Positions 56,508-64,000 of a DNA stretch of 64,000 nucleotides are shown piece by piece. The notes below the pieces were generated by a model. It was not told where the DNA came from. It ran no database searches and saw only the letters and a program-made list of their open reading frames with translations. This stretch comes from Kappaphycus alvarezii (taxonomy: Eukaryota; Rhodophyta; Florideophyceae; Gigartinales; Solieriaceae). Numbering within the stretch: the first letter of the stretch is position 1; the number at the start of each line of letters is the position of its first letter. A program made the position numbers and the translations under genes. The stretch lies in contig NADL03000110.1 of assembly GCA_002205965.3 (NCBI GenBank), forward strand, positions 62,001 through 126,000, given 5' to 3'.

Positions 56508-56973
56508 TCCCCCTCCCCACTTTTTGTCGTTGATAAACGTACTAATTGTGAAGCTCCTTTTTTTTTGTCGTCCCTCATGCACTTTCAATCGCGTCTTCCT
56601 TGTTCCTTTTGCGTTTTCCTTGTTTCAGTTTTTCCTTTCTAGCTCCCTCCTTGACTTGCGACTACTGTGTGGCTTGCTAACCCATCGGCGACGCTTGCCT
56701 TCCATTAAGCGTGGTGGCGAGATGACGGGTAGCGAGTCTACAGTATGACTGATAACTGTTCAGCAATTTCGAGCAACGTGAGCGAAGTGGGCGGCGGGGA
56801 TACGACTGGGAAGCGCATTGCTGGCGTGGGGTAGCTTCTGATGGAATATCGGGCGTTCTTGTGGCGGGGCATGAGAGGGTCGGTGGTAGTATGGTGAGCA
56901 GGTGGTGCTATGTGACGTGACTGGGAATGGTGATGCCGGGAATGAGTCAACTGGAATGATGATGCACCGTGGA

Positions 56974-57153
56974 ATATTGAGACATTGCTGGTTGGGATAG
57001 GGTGTGTACAGGAGTGGGTGAAGGTCTTGAAGATGTGTGCTGTATGGATCTGGAAAATGGGGCGCAGTGTGAAACATTTCATCCCATTCAACCATTGTCA
57101 ATGGATCTTAATATGACCTGCGCGCGTCCCCTTGTGTTCAATGTAGGCATTGA
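56974..57153. other. Short unique spacer between the duplication and copia C2
   Basis: No feature recognised. Confidence 0.4.
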
Positions 57154-57240
57154 CAGTCCAACGGGGCAAGTGGCACCAGAATGCAGAGTCCAAGTTATTT
57201 TATAGTCCAACGGGGCAAGTGGCACCAGAATGCAGAGTCT
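57154..57240. repeat. 36-bp direct repeat, 50-bp period, at the 3' end of C2
   Basis: AGTCCAACGGGGCAAGTGGC to GCAGAGTC occurs at 57154-57190 and 57204-57240, perfectly repeated, with 13 bp between. It sits exactly where the C2 RNase H frame ends. Confidence 0.7.
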
Positions 57241-58150
57241 CCAAGCGTAGGAATGTGCAGACTTCAGTTGGGCTCCTTATCATTGGACCTTCATAGTTGG
57301 AATCCAGTCCAGATGGCGATACTTGGAATCTTGTAGCATGAATACGGACTTCGAAGCGTGATGCATTGTTCGACTCCAAAACTGACTGAAGCTTCTTATT
57401 AGGCTTCTGCTTAGTCATTGCATCAGCTGGGTTGATGTCACCTCGAATCAGACATACGGATGAGACAATTCCAAGAACGATCTTCTCTCTGCAGCGGTAA
57501 CCAATCTCAGGCATCGACATCGGGTTTTTTTTGGGAAATTTTTCCAAAGTGTATCACAATCAATGTAAGAGATAACTGGTATTTCTTTCTTGACCAATTG
57601 GAATACCTGCGAGGAAATTTTCCACGAAGCGAAGTGCGATGTCAAGTGCCATCAATTCTGATTCCTCTGTGCTGTGGGCTCTTCTGGATGCACGAGAACT
57701 GTTCCAATGTACGATGTTGAAGTTTTTATCCTTATTAGCAATACCAACTAGGAATCCGATTTGAGAGTGTTTGGTCTCTAAGTTCTGGTATGCACCGTCG
57801 GAGTAGACGCGAATGTGGATGGTCTCGTAATCAAGTGGGACATACTGGATAGATGTGTTGCACGGTATATCACGAATTTGTATCAACTTCTTTCCGGTGT
57901 CTTGGAGTACTTGCAAACGTGGTATCCTTTTCTCAAATCGTTGAAGTAAGACACTTGCTTGCAATGATGAGAGTGGAGATGCACCAAGTGCTAACCATAC
58001 GAGTTTACCGGAATCAGACCTGAGCTTCTTAAATTCATCATTGTTGATTTCCCTTGACAGTTCCACCTTGGAACCATTGTCCAGATCATCCGATATGTTC
58101 ATATTCCTTGCATAAGCCGTCTGCGAAACTTTGACTTGTCCATTCTCCAT
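57205..58150 (-). pseudogene. C2 reverse transcriptase end and RNase H
   Basis: The longest open frame of the element (58150-57560, 196 codons). AYARNMNISDDLDNGSKVEL and LVWLALGASPLSSLQASVLL belong to the copia stretch joining RT and RNase H. RNase H proper shows IRVYSDGAYQNLETKHSQIG, then VHWNSSRASRRAHSTEESEL and MALDIALRF, keeping D, the S.Q.G motif and E of the active site. After a frame change, VISYIDCDTLW and SVCLIRGDINPADAMTK provide the remaining Asp residues and the ..NPAD..TK ending. This domain looks the best kept of C2. Confidence 0.75.
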
Positions 58151-58164
58151 TGCGATATCAATTC

Positions 58165-58845
58165 CTTTAAATCAGTTGGCAGTGATTGTATCTCGCAACA
58201 CTTGAATCTTTCGGCCATTCTGGCTTCTTAGTTCTTCTGGAAGTAGGAATGACTGTCAGTGTATCATCTGTGCAAATTCGGATGACGCGAAATGATTCTT
58301 GCTGTACAGTAAGGATGGATCGAAAATGGATTGTTGATAGTCCATGATGTTCTCGCATAACCAAGGAATGAATTGTGTCCCCAATACTCCCCAGCTTCCA
58401 CTTCGCCGTAATCTGGACCATGGCTCGCTAGACGTAATCTTGCTTGTCCGTTAACTTCTCGAAATACCTGGAGGTGGTTGGTAGTACACCATTCTCTTGA
58501 TTGGTTTGCTCTGCAAGAATGCCTTTGTGACATCTCTAACTAGTATGCAGATGGAGTCACCACTTGAACGTAATATGGTGTCCCATTTCGGAGCCAGTGC
58601 GAGTTGAACGCACAGCGTACTCATTGAAATGGTTGTTGTTGTACCATTGAGTGCGAATCGGAGTTGAGTTTGTCATATTCGCTGAAGAGTCTTGCGCCGT
58701 GTCCCTCAGGTGGAACAGAGTTGGTGATCGCTTAATGCACAGTATCCATTTCAGTGGTTGAATCTTACAGCCTTCTACGACATCAGCTCGCTTGACTTCT
58801 TCTATGGCAACCTCAAGTAGGAATTTGATTTCCTCGGACATTGCA
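58165..58845 (-). pseudogene. C2 reverse transcriptase
   Basis: EIKFLLEVAIEEVKRADVVE and PLKWILCIKR (the W...KR block) lie near 58830-58730. In other frames come SEYDKLNSDSHS, then AFLQSKPIKRMVYYQPPPGI (AF L.. and P.G of copia). RICTDDTL at about 58259-58280 occupies the YVDD position with Cys-Thr replacing Tyr-Val. Several short domains of the fingers and palm are missing, so it appears internally deleted. Inactive as read. Confidence 0.6.
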
Positions 58846-58849
58846 TCTT

Positions 58850-60240
58850 GGAAAGTTTGACTTTGTCTTCAGACAGTTACTTTATCGATTTGATATGTTC
58901 GATGGTTGTCAGGAATATGTTATCAGTGGTTCCATTCAGGTTCAATGTAGAAGCCATATCTTGTCTGCGTCGATTGTGGAGAAGTCCTTGGAGTTCGATT
59001 CCAGAGTGGTCAATGCATCATCCGTGGTTAGTGTGTGGCTATGCTTGGTTGCTTTCTCCATCGGTGTGCCAATGACGAAGGTTGCGTTTGCAGTTTGGCT
59101 ACTGGTGCGGGTCCAAGTTCTGAAGGTGGTGGAGTCATCCAATTGGTGTTGCATCTGAGGAAGTTTGTCAATATATCCAGCTTCGTCTGTTTGTTGTATC
59201 GTATCTCCGGCGGAAGTGAAATTCACCAAAGTATGGTCTTACGCCTTGCTCGTGTGTGGGATAGATTCTAGAGTTGAGCTGAATATGGACCGTGGGCTTT
59301 CAATGCTAGTGACCTTTCCTTTTCGCCATCCATGCATTCTTCGACAGAACCAAACTTCTTGACCAACCTGAATGATCGTAAGGATAATACTTGTCTGCAC
59401 ATGAATGAAGTAAGCTGTCCATGACTTGTTGTGCTCGAGGTTGTTCAGTCTCAGCGCACGCGAGTTCCATCAGTGCGATTAGTTGTTGAATGTTTGGAGT
59501 GTTCTCCAGTTACCCTAATACGCTTGGAATAATACCAAATCGATTGTAGTGAGGTAGTGTGCGGTTCTAATGTTGCGTGAAGTTCCAAGCCATTCAATTT
59601 ACCTAGCAATCTCTCATTAGAGTCACCAGGGTCAAATCCGGGAGCGAGAAGAAGCTTGTCAATCGCCTTGTGAAGAAACAGTGAGATCGCTCGTTCATGG
59701 CAATGGACCACAGTGCTTCAGTTGGTACTGGACAGAGTTGTGAGTCCATTTGTCTGAGGTTCTTCATCATGTAATCATTTTAGGTTGGATCCTCTATCAA
59801 CAATTGTGTGGTGCGGAGCATCGAAGATGGATATCCAACGGTATAGATAGGCGTTGAATGCAGATCGAGCGGTATCACCGGGAAGCTGTGATAGTCTGAT
59901 CACTTGGTCTCCTTTTCGAGCATGACCAATAACTTAGCTTGGTCGACTTGATCGTGTGTTCCATGACATCAAGTGTGACAGCGAGGTTCGGAGAAGCCAA
60001 TGCAGGAAATGAAACTTTAGGGAGTCTTGGATGTTCTGCTACTTCACCACATGGACGATAATTTTCGTTTATCTTCTGGATTGCTTCTTTCATTGATGCA
60101 GGGACCTTTTCGCCGCTCGTTGTTGACGAATAATTTTAAGATGGAGTTGCTTGTCGGCTGACGCAATGCTTGGTGGATTATTCCATATTCTCTTGAGTGA
60201 GCTTTGCCTTCCAACCATCTTGTTCCCATGGACGCTGAAA
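58850..60240 (-). pseudogene. C2 integrase
   Basis: CGEVAEHPRLPKVSFPALAS, then LAVTLDVMEHTIKSTK, in the frame 60093-59875 gives the end of the zinc domain and the first catalytic Asp (LDVMEH). A second frame around 59785-59925 reads DQVIRLSQLPGDTARSAFNA, then YLYRWISIFDAPHHTIVDRG, supplying the second Asp (VDRGSN). The third part (59711-59451) has GDSNERLLGKLNGLELHATL with a plausible Glu. The C-terminal domain near 59390-59230 contains VGQEVWFCRRMHGWRKGKV, a typical SH3-like V......WRKG.V block. Broken into at least five frames. Confidence 0.65.
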
Positions 60241-60634
60241 GTGGTATACAGAGTTGCTTTGCGAATTTAGTTTCCTGTTAAGTTGTCATTGGGATTTCAG
60301 TGATGTTGGGTGGAGAATCCAGGTTGTGATCTTCTTCTGTGGTATTACCAAGCTAACCATCCAGGATAAGTTTGTCATAGGTGAATCGAACTGGAAGTGC
60401 CTTCTTTATGAGTTCCGACCAGTCGAAGTTACGTTGAGGATCAACATTGGTAGGGTGAATGGAAGCCATATGTGAAGTGCCATAATCAGAACCAATTGAC
60501 GTGTGATTGAAGTGTGTTGAGCTTCAGGTGACTTCCGTCCTTCTCTCATACAAAGATCTGCTGAAAATCTTCGTGTAGTCTGTAATCCTAGTAAGAACGG
60601 GATCGGTGTTGGAGGAAGTACGAATACAAATCTC

Positions 60635-60982
60635 TTACGATATGGTCTTTTCCATGGATGCTGTTATCTTTGCGACGAGGCATGCAAGATACAGAGAACG
60701 GATACCAACGCGTGCGAGTCGAAATGGACGAACTGAATCGGGAACCTGAATTGTCATGACTGGTTTCCAGTTTGCGCGCTCAAGCCAATCCATAGTGCAA
60801 AGAGTCGCTCCTGGATCCATAAGCATATGTTTCAGAATGCTTGTGACACTGAAGACACTTAACTCTGATATCGCTTGCTCAAGTTCCTGAAGGGAGTAGT
60901 ACGAAGCTTGCGGACTGTAGTCTTGTGGATTCATCTGAGGGTACAATGAGTTGGGTTGTTCATTGTTATCCAAGATGTCCAA
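60635..60982 (-). pseudogene. C2 protease
   Basis: A 115-codon frame with HMLMDPGATLCTMDWLERAN, where MDPGAT occupies the place of the D-S/T-G-A active site (Pro for Ser/Thr). Upstream is an acidic, Gln-rich linker. Lies between gag and integrase as expected for copia. The Pro would be unusual in a working enzyme. Confidence 0.5.
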
Positions 60983-61034
60983 GAAATCTCAGAGCCATGT
61001 GTCTAGTTCTTCTATTTCTTCATCTTCTAAGTCA

Positions 61035-61918
61035 TCAGCATAAGAGAAACGATTGCATCATTTCGATATCCGACTGAGGGTAAGAAGCATCTTCTTTCTC
61101 TGCTATTTTAACCAACATCATTGCATTTTTGCCAATGTCAACTAAAAAAATCATGCTACTCAAATATTTTTCACGCTCAGGGCAGTGTTGGAGTAGATGA
61201 TTAGTTGACTTGCAAGCGAAACATCGACGGGTCTTTCCCGAGTCTTTCCCTTGAGACATGTTCATCTGCTTTAAGACCGGATCGATGTGGTGGTAAAATG
61301 GTTCCGATTCTCCACCAGTTACGCGTTCGTCTTGGCCGGAAATATTCGTGATAGTCTGAATACTCTTCGGAAGGTCAAGAACAAAGTTACTTGCAGTGTT
61401 ATTGTGCTGTGTACCTTGAAGTTTCGGTGGCTGATTTCTTACGGGAGGATCGTGTTTAGCTTTTTCTTCTGTCTCCTTTTCGCACGTATCTTCACCAAAC
61501 AAATTGCTTCGAACACTTCCAACAATTTCTTCACTTGAACGACCTTTCTTCGCTCCAGCAAAGTGCTATAAGATTCGAAGCAATCCAAGTCGCCAAAAGT
61601 AGTGCATATCCGGACCGTCATGTGGTTCAATGTAAAATACAAAATGATCAGAGACATCTTCTTTGTCTTCAAACAAGCTGATTCTTGTTTAAGAGCTGCC
61701 ATAATGTTGTTGGATCGGGGACACTTAGCTTGCGAACTCGGAATAATATAACGTTGAACATCCTTGATACTCACTCCGTTGAGAGGCGTGATCAAGGGTT
61801 GCCCTTCCTCGAGAGATTGGGGTGCTTTGACAAATTCCATGACGTTGTGGACGACACGCTTCATGTCTTCTGTCGGTTCTCCTCGCGGAGGGGTGTTGTT
61901 CTGCCGGACATCTTGCAA
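61035..61918 (-). pseudogene. C2 gag
   Basis: An ATG at 61911 (MSGRTTP) lies just after a pyrimidine-rich tract, but the long frame begins one phase away; the phases meet at the short C-run at 61904-61905, where a single missing base would explain the break. The body contains VVHNVMEFVKAPQSLEEGQP. The second frame (61502-61035) has an intact knuckle CFACKSTNHLLQHC at 61182-61223 (C-x2-C-x4-H-x4-C), followed by an acidic end. Gag coats the element RNA. The plus-strand frames here are shadows. Confidence 0.65.
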
Positions 61919-62148
61919 GAAAAAAAGGTCAACAGTGAGGAATGAACATTAGGAATATTTTGCTCGCTGATGAGTGAAACTCAAAGTTGAGCCCCGAATA
62001 CCGGTTGGTCGATCGACAAGGAAGGCCTCAAGTGTCAAGTTGGTAGACGGTTTGTCAGACAACGAGGAATGCCTCAAGCTGTACGGACGAAGTTGCACAC
62101 CTAGGACGAAAATGAGAACGAATCGGGCGATGCAATTATTTGAAAAGC
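61919..62148. other. Possible C2 leader
   Basis: The plus-strand frame 61974-62177 ends KHKDEFTRNE at the shared 150-bp repeat. No known domain. The sequence upstream of the C2 gag start contains a T-rich tract (complement of AAAAAAAGG). Confidence 0.35.
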
Positions 62149-62300
62149 ACAAGGATGAGTTTACTAGGAATGAATGATGGGGTCAAGGAAAGCGGACTCC
62201 AGGACCGGACCTGGGTTGTGTCGGGGGCTGGCGCCGACGACGGGGCTTGCCTTACAGTTCCTAGGTATATCTTCTTAAACTACACGTGGGTCATCTGCCG
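62149..62300 (+). repeat. 150-bp repeat shared with 48044-48190
   Basis: Same GATGAGTTTACTAGGAATGA start and GGCGCCGACGACG core; about 90 percent identical. Here it lies between the 5' end of C2 and the C3 fragment. Confidence 0.65.
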
Positions 62301-63035
62301 CAGTATCTACCACAGTATGTACAGGCTGTCCTGTCCAGTTCAACGTGTAGTTGCCACTTCTAAGGCCCACGTGTAAGGTCGCTGGCAATTACCTCCTTTT
62401 CCTTTAATTATCCCTTTATTTTAGTAATTACTGTAGGTCTATTTAGCTGACAGTGTCACAGTAGGTGGCATTTCTACCGTACTACTTAGGCTCACGGCCG
62501 TGGCTGGCTGCCCACAGTAAACCAAACCAACAGCCCCCCCGATCCAAAAGTCGACCTTTTACTTCTGTGACCGCAGAAGTCAGGAAGTTCGAAGCCAACT
62601 AGGATTCCCAACTAGTACCAGGCAAGCCTAGTGCTGCACAGGCTCACTATAGCTAGATCTATCTAGCGTGCGACCAAAGTAGTCTTCGTTACCCTTTTTG
62701 CCAATCCTTTCAGGCGCTCTCGGAGTAGGATTGCCTACCCTTTCTCCTACCCACCTTTTTCCCCTTTTCCCTTTTATTTTCCTTTCTTTTATCCCTTTTT
62801 CCCATCCTTTCTATTCCTGGAGAATTTTTTGGAGGACCGTAGGGCATCCTCCTACCTTCCGAGCGCGAGCTACAGTCGCCCTGCCCTGCTAACCCACTTA
62901 GCTCTCTAGGACTCCAAGACTGGTCTCCCGAAGAAGCTTTGCTTCTAAAAACCCAACCACCTGGTGTGTGGTCTCTTTAAGGGTCCATATTGCTACATCA
63001 GAGCTGCGGTATGAGTACTTCGCCCGCTCCATCTA
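62301..63035. other. No recognised gene; pyrimidine-rich in part
   Basis: A CT-rich tract runs 62690-62820. Nothing coding is evident until the C3 reverse transcriptase. Confidence 0.4.
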
Positions 63036-64000
63036 TTGTATCGGACTCAAGAGAAACGGTGTAACGGCCAGGACTTCAAGGACTGTTTGTTCGTCGTAGG
63101 TGGTCCAAGACGGGTCTATGTCATCATTTACCCGGACTATCTATGGTGGTTCGGTCCCTTCAGGCAGTCGAGATGCTCCACAAGCGGTTCTATAGAAGCT
63201 CTTCACGGTGACCGATTTGGGACAGTTCTTCCACTTCTTGGCCATCAAAATGGACCTGTAGAACCCTGCTTTATTCCTTTGCAGTCCACATAGTCTCAGA
63301 AGGTCTTGCAATGCTCGCCGCTTCCGCACTGCAAAGCCAACACGTCACCACTGCCGCTCTTTCACCCGCTCCATGGGGAGTGGAAGCCACTGTCGGAGTA
63401 GGCCAGACAAATTTGCAAGAAAACTCGTTCCTTTCTCTGCTGGTCTCGCTGCTTTACTTGCCACACGTACCCGGCCGCACATGTCCCTGAATGTCTCCAT
63501 GCTCGAAAAGTGCCAATATAACCCTGGGCCAGAGTACTGGAGGTTGTTGAAGCACTTCGCGCTCTATGTGAACGGGTCGAACGACTATGTAATTTATACG
63601 CCCCATCGGAACAACTAAGTTTACGTAAAGGGATAGTGTAGTGGCCACTGAGCAAGGGACCTCACGAAGAGGCGGTCCAAGACGGAGCAAAAGTTGACCA
63701 TGAGGATGCCCGGTAGTCTGGTGTTCAAGTCATCACTCCGCAACGTCCAAGTCTACCACCGCTCCTGGTATGGTTGCCCTGCTGGCCTTCTTGCGCGACG
63801 CAGGCTGGGTTCGCTGGGTTTTGTTCGCGCTGGGACTACCCTGTCGGTTTCTACAGTCGTCCATCAGAACAACCTGCGGGCTATCACCTGGACGAAGAAG
63901 GTACAAGGACTCCGTCGAGTAAAAAATGTTGGCATCGAGTACCAAGTTGTGGGCAAGGCCGTCATTGTTGAAGAAGTGCTTATGAAGCACGTCCCATCGG
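63036..64000 (+). pseudogene. C3: copia reverse transcriptase end and RNase H, running off the right edge
   Basis: VYVIIYPDYLWWFGPFRQSR (about 63111-63170) matches the palm block Y...YVDDLL..GP with YVDD read as YPDY. It is followed in other frames by LFTVTDLGQFFHFLAIKMD (the LG...FLG..I block), then TRTRPHMSLNVSMLEKCQYN and PGPEYWRLLKHFALYVNGSN (TRPDI......L.....NP...HW...K..LRYL.GT). The RNase H end near 63850-63990 has VHQNNLRAITWTKK, GIEYQVV and VLMKHVPS (D.Q.AI....... H..I.YH........V.T). Frames change several times. Orientation opposite to C2. The 5' part of the element is missing. Confidence 0.65.

Larger units (their letters stand above)
48668..56973. repeat. Tandem duplication unit, copy 2 (8306 bp)
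   Basis: Repeats 40205-48667 in direct orientation. It is 157 bp shorter; the difference is spread over the unit as mostly 1-base gaps, often in short homopolymers, with few substitutions that I noticed. Ends GATGCACCGTGGA, then unique sequence. Confidence 0.9.
57200..61918 (-). mobile_element. C2: Ty1/copia retrotransposon, coding part, minus strand
   Basis: In transcription order (right to left): gag with a perfect zinc knuckle, protease, integrase, reverse transcriptase, RNase H. Integrase before reverse transcriptase defines the copia class. The reverse transcriptase/RNase H end is diverged from C1 and C3, so it is a separate lineage. Many frame breaks; no LTRs recognised on either side, although the stretch at 61.9-62.2 kb might hold the 5' leader. 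Confidence 0.75.

Noticed and set aside
57200..61918. A Bel/Pao-type element, considered because of its divergent sequence
   Set aside because: Domain order (integrase before reverse transcriptase) and the RNase H pattern with STEESE..ALD are those of Ty1/copia.
1..64000. CRISPR arrays, rRNA, bacterial operons or phage genes
   Set aside because: No regular spacer-repeat arrays, no rRNA-like conserved stretches, no Shine-Dalgarno-linked gene strings; several listed starts would be GTG or TTG, which is not expected in this eukaryotic context.

Overview
This is a repeat-dominated eukaryotic window, most likely from a fungus. Protein-coding stretches are broken and lack bacterial-style operons. 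It holds Ty3/gypsy and Ty1/copia LTR retrotransposons, non-LTR retrotransposon (LINE) 3' ends that resemble the restriction-like-endonuclease class, and small palindrome-ended elements. The fungal assignment is inference: the copia RNase H pattern and the gag zinc motifs look fungal to me, but no host gene here settles it. AT-rich stretches (about 1-14 kb, 17.6-22 kb, 27-30 kb) alternate with GC-rich islands that are mostly transposon-derived.

Left part (1-12 kb): 5'-truncated LINE pieces (family L1), a solo-LTR-like repeat (family R1), tails of a repeated acidic-protein gene, and a very decayed gypsy element (G2) on the minus strand at 9.4-12.1 kb, next to a 361-bp element (M1) with terminal inverted repeats. 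From 12.24 to 17.64 kb lies a second LTR element (G3), bounded by direct repeats of about 225 bp and a 4-bp duplication. It has a minus-strand gag with a perfect zinc knuckle and an R1 insertion; much of its interior is unrecognised.

Middle (17.6-37.4 kb): two gene-like minus-strand loci stand out. One is a divergent casein-kinase-1-like pseudokinase (20.6-21.4 kb). The other is a protein with a nucleotidyltransferase-like signature (27.5-28.3 kb). Between them is a dense LINE graveyard (22-26.9 kb) with at least three lineages and two or three M elements. At 32.6-33.7 and 35.6-36.9 kb lie two paralogous copies of an unrecognised acidic-protein gene with conserved TATA-like upstream sequence; a third partial copy is at 19.6-20.2 kb.

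Right part (37.4-64 kb): a structurally complete but frame-broken gypsy element, G1 (37480-44200), has 5-bp GGGCC target duplications, a primer-binding site and a 1.9-kb extra segment carrying a long antisense ORF. It sits just upstream of a copia element, C1, itself interrupted by R1. Everything from the G1 reverse-transcriptase active site to 48667 is repeated in direct tandem at 48668-56973. The two copies differ mainly by single-base indels, which suggests either an assembly artefact or a recent duplication read with poor indel accuracy. A third element, copia C2, runs on the minus strand (57.2-61.9 kb), and a plus-strand copia fragment, C3, runs off the right edge.

Several otherwise plausible genes are broken by exactly one missing base in a homopolymer. 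The real coding content may therefore be more intact than the sequence suggests.
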